From JANQPA01 sp964548175 (GTDB taxonomy: Bacteria; Bacteroidota; Bacteroidia; Chitinophagales; Saprospiraceae), in assembly GCA_964548175.1 (NCBI GenBank), contig CAZJQS010000026.1, positions 4,498-68,497 on the forward strand: a stretch of 64,000 nt of DNA, in the 5' to 3' direction. The notes under the pieces were generated by a model, which was not told the origin of the DNA, did no database searches, and worked only from the letters and a program-made list of their open reading frames with translations. Position 1 is the first letter of the stretch. Every line of letters starts with the position of its first letter. The position numbers and the translations under genes were made by a program. This document shows positions 18,560 to 25,765 of the stretch, one piece after another.

Positions 18560-19306
18560 ATGACAGCATTAAGAACAGCGCTCATAACCGGGGGAACCCG
18601 GGGCATCGGAAGGCATACCTGCCTCAAACTGGCCGAAAGAGGGTATCAAACCATCATTACTTATCGAAGCAGTAAAGCATTGGCGGAAGAACTTCGCCAG
18701 GAGATTCAGGAAAATGGGTGGATCGCACCGCACATTTACCAATGTGACATGACCGATTTCAAACAAGTCAACCAGGTGATCAAAGCCATTAAGAAAGAAT
18801 TTGGCAAACTGGAGGTGCTCATCAACAATGCAGGTGTTCTGGGCAACAGCAAACCTTTTCTGATGACTGGAGATGAAGAATGGTGGTTTACTTTAAACAC
18901 CAATGTCGCCTGTGTAGTTAACAGCTGCCGCGCCGCCTTGCCTTTGATGATCGCTCGCAAGGGTGGTAATATCATCAACATCACCTCCCTGTCCGGGCAG
19001 AGGGGCAACCCCGGGCAATCGGCTTATTCCGCCTCCAAGGCAGCCATTGTCGCTTTTTCCAAAGCCTTGCATAAGGAAATGGGATCGCTGGGTATCCGGA
19101 TCAATTGCATTTCCCCGGGGCTGATCGAGACCGATATGACCAAGGATCTGAAGCCCGGATATTTCAAGCAACGTCTGGCTAATAGTCCCCTCAAACGCAT
19201 GGGTAAACCCGAGGAGGTGGCCAACCTGATCGCCTACATGGCGGATGAAGCGCCGCAGTACCTGATCGGGCAGGAGATTACCATAGACGGAGGGATCGGC
19301 GTATAA
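18560..19306 (+). CDS. 3-oxoacyl-ACP reductase, SDR family (FabG-like ketoreductase)
   Basis: The enzyme reduces a beta-ketoacyl-ACP to the hydroxyacyl-ACP with NAD(P)H. The Rossmann motif is TGGTRGIG near the N-terminus and NNAG follows in the middle. The catalytic Ser and YxxxK are in ITSLSGQRGNPGQSAYSASK, and SPGLIETDM is typical of FabG. The length from the ATG at 18560 is 248 residues, normal for the family; an ATG at 18542 is also possible. It belongs with the ketosynthase and ACP immediately downstream and the dehydratase at 27.9 kb. No enoyl reductase is encoded nearby, so chains made by this set may stay unsaturated or hydroxylated. Confidence 0.9.
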   Translation: MTALRTALITGGTRGIGRHTCLKLAERGYQTIITYRSSKALAEELRQEIQENGWIAPHIYQCDMTDFKQVNQVIKAIKKEFGKLEVLINNAGVLGNSKPFLMTGDEEWWFTLNTNVACVVNSCRAALPLMIARKGGNIINITSLSGQRGNPGQSAYSASKAAIVAFSKALHKEMGSLGIRINCISPGLIETDMTKDLKPGYFKQRLANSPLKRMGKPEEVANLIAYMADEAPQYLIGQEITIDGGIGV

Positions 19307-19336
19307 ATTCAATTTATAAATCAAAAGAAGAATGAT

Positions 19337-20542
19337 ATGGCAACAAGAGTTGTAGTGACAGGCCTAGGGGTTGTTTGTTCTATCGGCAGGAACCTCGAAG
19401 ATTTTGAACAAAGCCTCAGGGAGGGCAGATCCGGCTTGAAGGATATAGTGGCGGAACGCTTTGACCTGTCGGATGAGTTCTTCAGGAGCAGGCAAGGATG
19501 TACTATTGATCCGGACTTGTATCGGGATCTGAGTCAGAAGGATGTGACCATGCTGGTGGATATTTCGAGTATCGCTATTGCAGAAGCACTGGAAAAAGCT
19601 GATCTGGATATCGGATGCGTAGACCCTCGCAAGGTTGGCTTGTGCCTGGGCACCTCCGTAGGCGGTAGTTATCCTTTTATGGAATGGATCAGGGACAAGG
19701 TAGAGGGCCGTCCGCCACATTACGATTATCTGCTTTACAATACGCCCCACATCGTTGGACAAATCGCTAACCAATTTAGTTTGAGGGGCCCTTTATCCGC
19801 AATTTCCACGGCCTGTGCCTCCGGAACCAATTCCGTAGGAAGAGCATTTGACCTGGTTCAAACCGGTAGGGCAGATTTTATGATCGCCGGAGGAGTCGAC
19901 GTGTTCACCTATTTAACCTACAGCGGCTTTAACTCTTTGTTTGCTATATCCAAACAAGCCTGCCGGCCTTTTGATAAAAACCGGGACGGTCTTAACCTTG
20001 GGGATGCGGCCGCTTATGTGGTGCTGGAGTCCTATGAGTCGGCAAAAAAGCGAAACGCCCCTATTTACGCAGAAGTCAGCGGCTATTCTATTGTGAACGA
20101 GGCCTATCACGCTACAGCGCCGCATCCTGAAGGGATTTATGCTTACCAGGCTATGAAAAACGCACTGGCCATGGCCGGCGCAGGCCCTGAGGAGTTGGAC
20201 TACATCAACGCACATGGAACGGCGACCAAGGCGAATGACGCCATGGAGATCAAAGCCATTGAAAAGCTGGTGGAAGACCGGCCGGTCTACGTCAGCTCCA
20301 CCAAGTCGATGATCGGACATTCCCTGGGCGCTGCGGGCAGTGTAGAATTTGTCGCTACTGCTCTGGGCATACACAAGCATTTTATACCGCCTTCTATAAA
20401 TGTCACAGACCAGATCTTTGATAAGCAAAATATTCAATTGGTAAAGGATAAGGCAAGGGAACATGACTTAAAGCTGGCCTTGTCGAATTCCTTCGGTTTT
20501 TCCGGAAACATGGCCTCCATCGCCTTGAGAAGTCTTAACTAA
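19337..20542 (+). CDS. beta-ketoacyl-ACP synthase (FabF-like, catalytically complete)
   Basis: The 401-residue condensing enzyme extends an acyl chain by two carbons from malonyl-ACP. All three catalytic residues are in place: Cys160 in STACASGTN, His293 in NAHGTATKANDAME, and His328 in SSTKSMIGHSLGAAG. The N-terminus RVVVTGLGVVCSIG and C-terminus SNSFGFSGNMASIAL are standard. It is followed after 28 bases by a dedicated ACP. Its likely partner is the degenerate ketosynthase at 28414, giving a KS-CLF pair as in type II polyketide or aryl-polyene systems. Confidence 0.93.
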   Translation: MATRVVVTGLGVVCSIGRNLEDFEQSLREGRSGLKDIVAERFDLSDEFFRSRQGCTIDPDLYRDLSQKDVTMLVDISSIAIAEALEKADLDIGCVDPRKVGLCLGTSVGGSYPFMEWIRDKVEGRPPHYDYLLYNTPHIVGQIANQFSLRGPLSAISTACASGTNSVGRAFDLVQTGRADFMIAGGVDVFTYLTYSGFNSLFAISKQACRPFDKNRDGLNLGDAAAYVVLESYESAKKRNAPIYAEVSGYSIVNEAYHATAPHPEGIYAYQAMKNALAMAGAGPEELDYINAHGTATKANDAMEIKAIEKLVEDRPVYVSSTKSMIGHSLGAAGSVEFVATALGIHKHFIPPSINVTDQIFDKQNIQLVKDKAREHDLKLALSNSFGFSGNMASIALRSLN

Positions 20543-20570
20543 ATTTTCAAACATAAAAAATTAAAATATC

Positions 20571-20852
20571 ATGAAAGATTTGAAACAAATTCAGGATACC
20601 GTCAAGCAGACCATCATTGACGTATTGGAACTGGAAGGCCTTACGCCTGCCGACATTGACAACGATGCCCCCTTTTTCGGAACAGAGGAAGAGCCCGGCA
20701 TCATTCAGGACTCTCTAGCCATCTTGGAGATTTCCACGGTCTTGGGAGAAGAGTTCGACATCATTCCCACGGAGTTTAACGAGGAATCATTTCAGAATGT
20801 CAACACCCTGAGCGAAATGATCCACCGCAATGTGTTGAGCCCTGTGGCTTGA
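20571..20852 (+). CDS. acyl carrier protein
   Basis: The acidic 93-residue protein carries the growing acyl chain. The phosphopantetheine attachment site is Ser48 in IIQDSLAILEI, the canonical DSL motif. The protein is a little longer than a primary AcpP and has an insertion before the motif (FFGTEEEPG). Activation is probably by the phosphopantetheinyl transferase encoded at 27269. It lies between the ketosynthase and the four precursor genes, which ties acyl synthesis to the peptides. Confidence 0.93.
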   Translation: MKDLKQIQDTVKQTIIDVLELEGLTPADIDNDAPFFGTEEEPGIIQDSLAILEISTVLGEEFDIIPTEFNEESFQNVNTLSEMIHRNVLSPVA

Positions 20853-20896
20853 GTATGGCAATCATTTATTCATTAACCTATTAAATTCTTTTTATT

Positions 20897-21040
20897 ATGA
20901 AAAATGCACCATTGAAAGATGCACTGAATGTCGTTGAATTGGAAGATCGCTTCGAAATGACCGTAGCTGCCGTCGACACTGCTCGCTGCGACAACAACGA
21001 AGTTAAGATCAAAGCTGCTGACACCAAAATAGCTGAATAA
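20897..21040 (+). CDS. RiPP precursor peptide 1 (47 residues)
   Basis: This is a short peptide, too small for standard gene calling. The N-terminal leader is charged (LKDALNVVELEDRFEM). It is followed by the block TVAAVDTARC and a variable tail DNNEVKIKAADTKIAE. The only arginines are Arg18 (in EDRFE) and Arg30 (in TARC); the only cysteine is Cys31. The same leader and block occur in three more ORFs immediately downstream, while the tails differ, as expected for tandem RiPP precursors. I infer that the arginase at 23236 acts on one of the arginines, more likely Arg30. It starts 44 bases after the ACP gene. Confidence 0.8.
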   Translation: MKNAPLKDALNVVELEDRFEMTVAAVDTARCDNNEVKIKAADTKIAE

Positions 21041-21104
21041 GCTGGTCAGTCCGATTCATCGTCCTTATTCAAAATTTATTTTTTAACCTTTAAACCGTTT
21101 GATT

Positions 21105-21245
21105 ATGTCTAAAAATGTAGAAATCAAAGATGCACTGAACGTCACCGAACTGGAAGACCGCTTTGAAATGACTGTAGCTGCAGTGGATACTGCTCGCTGC
21201 TCTGACAACAAAGTCGAAGCACCTGTTAAAATCGCTGCTGAGTAA
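21105..21245 (+). CDS. RiPP precursor peptide 2 (46 residues)
   Basis: Paralogue of precursor 1. The leader region is IKDALNVTELEDRFEM, followed by TVAAVDTARC and the tail SDNKVEAPVKIAAE. Arg20, Arg32 and Cys33 correspond to the conserved residues of the family. It starts with MSKNVEI, as precursor 3 does, so these two are the closest pair. It follows precursor 1 after 64 non-coding bases. Confidence 0.8.
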   Translation: MSKNVEIKDALNVTELEDRFEMTVAAVDTARCSDNKVEAPVKIAAE

Positions 21246-21306
21246 TTCGAATGCCTGTTCATTAATCAATTGTTCACCTATTTTTTAACATTAAAACTTT
21301 TTGATC

Positions 21307-21453
21307 ATGTCTAAGAATGTAGAAATTAAAAAAGCCCTCAATGTAGTTGAACTGGAAGACCGCTTTGAAATGACTGTAGCTGCTGTTGACACAGCCCGCT
21401 GCAGCGGCAACAAGGTAGAGCTGGAAGCTTCTCCAACGAAAGCTGTTGAGTAA
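21307..21453 (+). CDS. RiPP precursor peptide 3 (48 residues)
   Basis: Paralogue with leader IKKALNVVELEDRFEM, the invariant TVAAVDTARC and the tail SGNKVELEASPTKAVE. It is the longest of the four. The conserved residues are Arg20, Arg32 and Cys33. The spacing of about 60 bases between the precursor genes and the A/T-rich upstream sequence are alike in all four, which points to tandem duplication of gene plus translation start region. Confidence 0.8.
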   Translation: MSKNVEIKKALNVVELEDRFEMTVAAVDTARCSGNKVELEASPTKAVE

Positions 21454-21496
21454 TTTGAAGTATTCTTTATTGTTTAACTAAAAAATCCGCCTTATC

Positions 21497-21637
21497 ATGA
21501 AAGACTTGGAATTGAAAAAAGCACTTTCTGTAGTTGAATTAGAGGAGCGCTTCGAAATGACTGTCGCTTCCGTTGATACTGCTCGTTGTGAAGACAACAA
21601 AGTGACGATCAAGATCGGGAAAGGAGCTGCTGAATAA
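21497..21637 (+). CDS. RiPP precursor peptide 4 (46 residues)
   Basis: The most diverged copy: leader LKKALSVVELEERFEM, then TVASVDTARC and the tail EDNKVTIKIGKGAAE. Two conservative changes are visible (D to E before RFEM, A to S before VDTARC), yet the arginine-cysteine pair (Arg30, Cys31) is kept. All four copies therefore keep RFEMTVA, VDTARC and a lysine-bearing tail. It is followed by a stable hairpin at 21682-21719, where precursor transcripts could end. Confidence 0.8.
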   Translation: MKDLELKKALSVVELEERFEMTVASVDTARCEDNKVTIKIGKGAAE

Positions 21638-21968
21638 GCATCACCTGATCTCAGCAATACTTTCATATGAGTAAGGATTGGGGGGGAGCTGCAAGTGACC
21701 GGCTTGAATTAGCTCCCCCACCAAACCTGTGTTAAAATTAGTCATTCTTACGTTTTTTTACAAGCCTGGAATCCAAAAAATATCAAGCTTAGTGTGCATG
21801 GCTACCTGAAACGGAACCTCTGCCGGGAAGACAACCTGGAGCGGATCGTCTCTGCTATGCCTGCACCGGACTATTGGTTAACTATACTGCCCTGGTAACA
21901 AAAGACATCGATGACGCGCTTGCGGCCATCATATTGTTTAACGAGCAATAGCTAATAAATATAACATC
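21638..21968 (+). other. 331-base gap between precursors and maturation genes, no convincing gene
   Basis: The stretch holds one strong hairpin (21682-21719). From ~21770 to 21958 it is less A/T-rich than usual intergenic DNA and has short open stretches in two frames (one ends PAPDYWLTILPW, another ends DALAAIILFNEQ), but neither has a start codon in a sensible place. It may be the remnant of a small gene or a long untranslated leader of the M50 gene. Confidence 0.4.
21682..21719 (+). terminator. hairpin after the precursor genes, possible attenuator
   Basis: GGGGGAGCT at 21682-21690 pairs with AGCTCCCCC at 21711-21719, with a further GCAAG/CTTG pairing in the loop. No T-tract follows, so it may be a partial terminator or an mRNA-stabilising 3' structure. 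In RiPP operons such a structure commonly keeps precursor mRNA in excess over enzyme mRNA. Confidence 0.5.
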
Positions 21969-23243
21969 ATGTATACTTTACAAGAAGTCGAAAACAGTGG
22001 AACCCAAAAGCAGTACATGCTGCGTGTCAATGGCTCAACTTACTATATCGGGGAGTTGATCCGAATCATTGTAGAGTCGTTGAGGGAGAAAAAGCCGACT
22101 GCTGAGATCACCCAACGCTTAAACCAATGGGCGAGAGGCCATTATCAGTTTACTGAGGCTACTGTTGAACAGATTATCGTCGATAAGATCAAGCCTTTGA
22201 AAATATTTGATGAAGACGGCAATGTGATCTCTGCATCAGAGGCCAGGACTACAGCTCCGACCTCGGGGTTCACCGCTCGCTGGGATCTGATCAGGTGTGA
22301 AGATTTGAAAGGAGTACTGGAGCTGCTAAAACATTTTTTTCATCCTTCCCTGTTCTTTGGCCTACTGGCCACAGCTGTTTATCTCAATTACACCTATTTC
22401 TACACCTTAGCGCCCTTTGCGGCTAAAAATATGGCGGCTCAGGCAGCTACCCAACAATGTTTGAGTGGATTAGGCTATTTGCTTATTTATTACCCGGCGG
22501 CTATCCTGATCTTATTTTTACACGAGTTAGGGCATGCTGCTTCTGCTCACTTATTTAAGGCGCCGCCAAAAAGCATTGGCTTTGGTTTTTATTTCATTTT
22601 TCCGGTGCTTTATACGGATGTCACGGAAATCTGGAAGATCAATAGGGTGAAGCGGACCATCGTGAACCTTGGAGGTATATTTTTCCAGCTACTGATCAAC
22701 ATCGGGTTGTTTTATTGGATGTCTCATACTCAAAACCCCGAGACCATTAAGATTCTCACCAGCCTTGTTGTGATCAACACTGTGACCTTATTCATCAATT
22801 TCAATCCGTTTTTCAAATTCGACGGTTACTGGATCTACAGCGACTTGTTTAAGCTGCCCAATTTAAGGCAGCAATCCAATGCTTATTTCACCCTGTTGCT
22901 GACGCGTTTATTTCCTCAGCTGCCTTTCCGGCTTGGAGATAACGTCAAGCGGATTTTTAAGCCCTGGAATCCTTTTCTGATCCTGTACACCATCTGTAAT
23001 TATGCATTTTGGATTTACATCATCTATTTCGTGATCGGGTTTATAGGCCAGGCCTTTACCGCCTGGGGAACGGTGGCTTATAACTTTTATAATCTGGACT
23101 TTTCCGCCTGCTCGATCGAATACTTCGGAAAGACGGCTTTAGCTACCGGAATGTTCACCTACATTTTCTATAAAAGATCAAAGCACTCCTCGGCGATCGT
23201 AAGAGGGATGGTTAAAAAGATAAAAGCACAGATCAATGAATAA
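21969..23243 (+). CDS. M50 (site-2-protease-like) membrane metallopeptidase with N-terminal RRE-like domain
   Basis: The 424-residue protein has a soluble N-terminal domain (~1-85) with the look of a PqqD/RRE winged helix (YMLRVNGSTYYIGELIRI, then FTEATVEQIIVDKIKPLKIF). Membrane helices then carry the zinc-protease motifs HELGH (His185, Glu186, His189) and NPFFKFDG (Asp285), the two halves of the M50 active site. Several further helices follow. Such proteins accompany RiPP and bacteriocin clusters and are believed to cut precursor peptides at the membrane. It directly follows the precursor genes and overlaps the arginase gene by 8 bases, so I infer that it removes the leader. Confidence 0.85.
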   Translation: MYTLQEVENSGTQKQYMLRVNGSTYYIGELIRIIVESLREKKPTAEITQRLNQWARGHYQFTEATVEQIIVDKIKPLKIFDEDGNVISASEARTTAPTSGFTARWDLIRCEDLKGVLELLKHFFHPSLFFGLLATAVYLNYTYFYTLAPFAAKNMAAQAATQQCLSGLGYLLIYYPAAILILFLHELGHAASAHLFKAPPKSIGFGFYFIFPVLYTDVTEIWKINRVKRTIVNLGGIFFQLLINIGLFYWMSHTQNPETIKILTSLVVINTVTLFINFNPFFKFDGYWIYSDLFKLPNLRQQSNAYFTLLLTRLFPQLPFRLGDNVKRIFKPWNPFLILYTICNYAFWIYIIYFVIGFIGQAFTAWGTVAYNFYNLDFSACSIEYFGKTALATGMFTYIFYKRSKHSSAIVRGMVKKIKAQINE

Positions 23244-24531
23244 TTCACACAAATTAAGATATCAAACCTCCCCGTATTTGATCGTCGAACCGGAAAATAC
23301 AGAGGAGCAAATTTTTACGATTTACAACAGTCTGAGCGGGAGGGCATTCAAATTGAGAACAGAAGTGGTTGACATCCTGAAGTTCCTGGAAGTGGGGCAC
23401 ACTTTCGATGAGCTTTCGGATGCCTTCCGTGAACACGATAAAGCTGACCTGAAAGAGATGCTTCAGTTTTTTATCAGCCGGAATGTGATCTTCCGTGAAG
23501 ATGCAATAGAAGAACAGCTGACTCAGGTCACAAGACTGAAACATACGCTGTTTGGATTCAATGACCAGATGAACCAGCAGAGGAAAAACCTCTGTTTCAT
23601 CGGCATCCCATTCGGCGGGGGAAATCATGAATCCGGAGGCTGCGCTCATTTTCCGGAAAAGATCAGAGCCTACACGGAAAAGTATAAGCTGAAATTTCAT
23701 CCTTTTCAGGTGGATGACTGCAGCCTGGAAGCTATCGGCATCGACAGGGATCAATCAGATCTGCCGGCGCTGTTCCAAAAGAATCTGGTTAAGGACCTGG
23801 GCAACCTTTTTATCAGCATTCAGGAGACCAACAGTTTTATTTATCAGAAAATCGAGTCTATTGCCTACGATGTATTTAATGAAAACAATATACCGTTTTT
23901 CCTGGGAGGAGATCACTCCATCACTTTTCCTATTGTAAAGGCGGCTTCCAGGGTGTACAATAACTTATACCTGGTCCAGCTGGATGCCCATACTGATACG
24001 TACAGCTCTAAATACGACCGGTTCAGGCATGCCGGAAAAGTACACCACCACGGTAACTTTGCTTCGAGCTGTCTTGAGCTGGACAATGTCAAGGGCATTT
24101 ATCAAATGGGAATACGCGGTATTTTTAACATGATGAGCCGCCGTCAGAATAAAAAGCAAAAAATCTATTGGTGCAGTGAGCTGAAAAGGCATCTCCTGGA
24201 AGGTATCTGGCCGGAAGAATTACCTGAAAACGCAGAGATCTACATCACCGTAGACATTGACGCACTAGATCCTGCAATAGCACCAGCCACCGCCACACCG
24301 GTGGCAAACGGTTTACAGCTCAGTGAACTCATGGCTTTATTGCAGTTCCTGACTTCCGACAGGAGAATAATCGGACTTGACCTGGTGGAGGTTAATCCCG
24401 CTATGGACCAAAGGGACCTGACTATGCAAACCTCTGTGGAACTGATCCTCCAATTGCTGAGTCTTTTCCGGTTGAACGATATCCTGGATAAGAAAGAGCA
24501 CATTAAGGCATCCGCAAATTTATTGGCATAA
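23236..24531 (+). CDS. peptide arginase candidate with N-terminal RRE/PqqD-like domain
   Basis: The 431-residue protein has two parts. Residues ~1-90 look like a PqqD-like RiPP recognition element (YLIVEPENTEEQIFTIYNSL, LKFLEVGHTFDELSDAF, LQFFISRNVIF). Residues ~110-425 are a ureohydrolase with a full two-metal site: His227 (GGDHS), Asp250/His252/Asp254 (DAHTD), and Asp340/Asp342 (VDIDALDPAIAPATATP). Ordinary arginases lack the front domain. Peptide arginases such as OspR of the landornamide pathway are known to turn peptide Arg into ornithine. Here the four precursors each keep two arginines, and the recognition domain is built in. I infer the reaction: precursor Arg to Orn plus urea. Confidence 0.85.
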   Translation: MNNSHKLRYQTSPYLIVEPENTEEQIFTIYNSLSGRAFKLRTEVVDILKFLEVGHTFDELSDAFREHDKADLKEMLQFFISRNVIFREDAIEEQLTQVTRLKHTLFGFNDQMNQQRKNLCFIGIPFGGGNHESGGCAHFPEKIRAYTEKYKLKFHPFQVDDCSLEAIGIDRDQSDLPALFQKNLVKDLGNLFISIQETNSFIYQKIESIAYDVFNENNIPFFLGGDHSITFPIVKAASRVYNNLYLVQLDAHTDTYSSKYDRFRHAGKVHHHGNFASSCLELDNVKGIYQMGIRGIFNMMSRRQNKKQKIYWCSELKRHLLEGIWPEELPENAEIYITVDIDALDPAIAPATATPVANGLQLSELMALLQFLTSDRRIIGLDLVEVNPAMDQRDLTMQTSVELILQLLSLFRLNDILDKKEHIKASANLLA

Positions 24532-24543
24532 AAATCTGGCGTC

Positions 24544-25755
24544 ATGAAAAAAGCACAACAAAGCATCAGTTTTAATACCATAAATGGGGAAATCATCAGC
24601 AAATATCCCCACCTGGAAAGTTATAACGACCTTAGGAACCATATTCTGGAAAGGGAGAGAAAAAAATTTGAGGCTTTTCAGCTTAAAGATTTCGTAGTGA
24701 TGTCTGCTAATCTTCAAAATTTCCTTCCGGAAGTTCCGGCATCAGAGTATGAAGAGATCTACACGAATATTCTCCTTGGCCGTGCTCTGCTTAATGAAGA
24801 GACTCATCGAACGGAACTGATCGATAAGGTGGATACCCACCAAATGGAAGAAGTTTTGACGGCGAAGCACTTGCCGGCCGTTTTTTGTACTTATCACCTG
24901 GGGTCCTATCGCTCGGTCATCGGTTTGCTGGCCAGGCAGGGAGTTCCTTTTGTTCTGATCGTGGACGCCAATACTTATCACCGGCAAGGAGCTGGTATTA
25001 AAAGGCAGGTGATTCAGTTCCATCAGGCCTACGGCCAGGAGGGAACCTATTTTGATATGCTGAATGCGGAGTTGCCTAACAGTGCAATGACCATGCTGAA
25101 GTACCTGCGAGAGGGCATCTCCATAGTGGCCTACATCGACGGCAATACAGGAGGAGGAGGAATCTTCCACAAGAATGATCGCTTTCAGCTCAAAATCCCC
25201 TTTCTGGAGCAGGAGATCTTTAGCCGTAAAGGAATTGCGGCTATCTCGTGGATGAGCAAATGCCCCATTATACCGGTTATTTCCTATTATAGAAAAGGTA
25301 ATATCCGACCGAATATCGTCTTTTATGATCCCGTTTTCCCCGACAAATGGAACAAGCCTCCTCAAACTTATATACCGGAAATTACCAAAAAGCTTTATCG
25401 CATTTTGGAGAGTCATCTGATCGAGTATTACGATCAGTGGGAAACCTGGTTTTACCTGCATAAGTACCTCGATGCGGACAGCCTGTCGATAGACTGGGCC
25501 GGGGAGACACCTGCCAGACCAGCAGGGAAAAAAGTGAGCTTCAGCTTCAATCAGGTCGATTTTGACCTGTTTAGGATGAATGCTGATCACTACTTGTTCA
25601 ACAAACGCACTTATCAGACCTATCCCATTGATGAGGATTTGTTTGAAGCGCTTAGAAAGGTCGATGCAAAAGGTGAAAGTCAGCTTTTGTCTGCCGGTTT
25701 TAGCAAAGCATTAATTGATCAGCTTATAGATAATGGTATCCTTCAACATCACTAG
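24544..25755 (+). CDS. LpxL-type acyltransferase with C-terminal RRE-like domain, candidate peptide acyltransferase
   Basis: Residues ~100-310 of the 403 resemble the lysophospholipid/LpxL acyltransferase fold. They include CTYHLGSYRS with His118, EGISIVAYIDGNTGGGG, and CPIIPVISYYRKG. In LpxL the motif is HxxxxE/D; here the acidic position is Arg123, a notable change. Residues ~330-403 (FNQVDFDLFRMNADHYLFN, then YPIDEDLFEALRKVD, then ALIDQLIDNGILQHH) have the pattern of a PqqD-like winged helix. No membrane helix is evident. Position is 12 bases after the arginase gene. I infer transfer of the ACP-bound chain to the ornithine side chain or another nucleophile of the precursor. Known lipidated RiPPs (selidamides) use GNAT enzymes instead. 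Confidence 0.7.
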   Translation: MKKAQQSISFNTINGEIISKYPHLESYNDLRNHILERERKKFEAFQLKDFVVMSANLQNFLPEVPASEYEEIYTNILLGRALLNEETHRTELIDKVDTHQMEEVLTAKHLPAVFCTYHLGSYRSVIGLLARQGVPFVLIVDANTYHRQGAGIKRQVIQFHQAYGQEGTYFDMLNAELPNSAMTMLKYLREGISIVAYIDGNTGGGGIFHKNDRFQLKIPFLEQEIFSRKGIAAISWMSKCPIIPVISYYRKGNIRPNIVFYDPVFPDKWNKPPQTYIPEITKKLYRILESHLIEYYDQWETWFYLHKYLDADSLSIDWAGETPARPAGKKVSFSFNQVDFDLFRMNADHYLFNKRTYQTYPIDEDLFEALRKVDAKGESQLLSAGFSKALIDQLIDNGILQHH

Positions 25756-25765
25756 ACGGAAAACA

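Noticed and set aside
21770..21958. A small gene between the precursors and the M50 gene
   Set aside because: Two frames are open for 20-50 codons but neither has a plausible start or a continuous frame; left as a possible remnant.
23236..24531. Reading the arginase as a housekeeping arginine or agmatine catabolism enzyme
   Set aside because: The extra PqqD-like N-terminal domain and its position 2-gene-deep in a precursor/acyltransferase operon argue against it; no catabolic partner genes are nearby.
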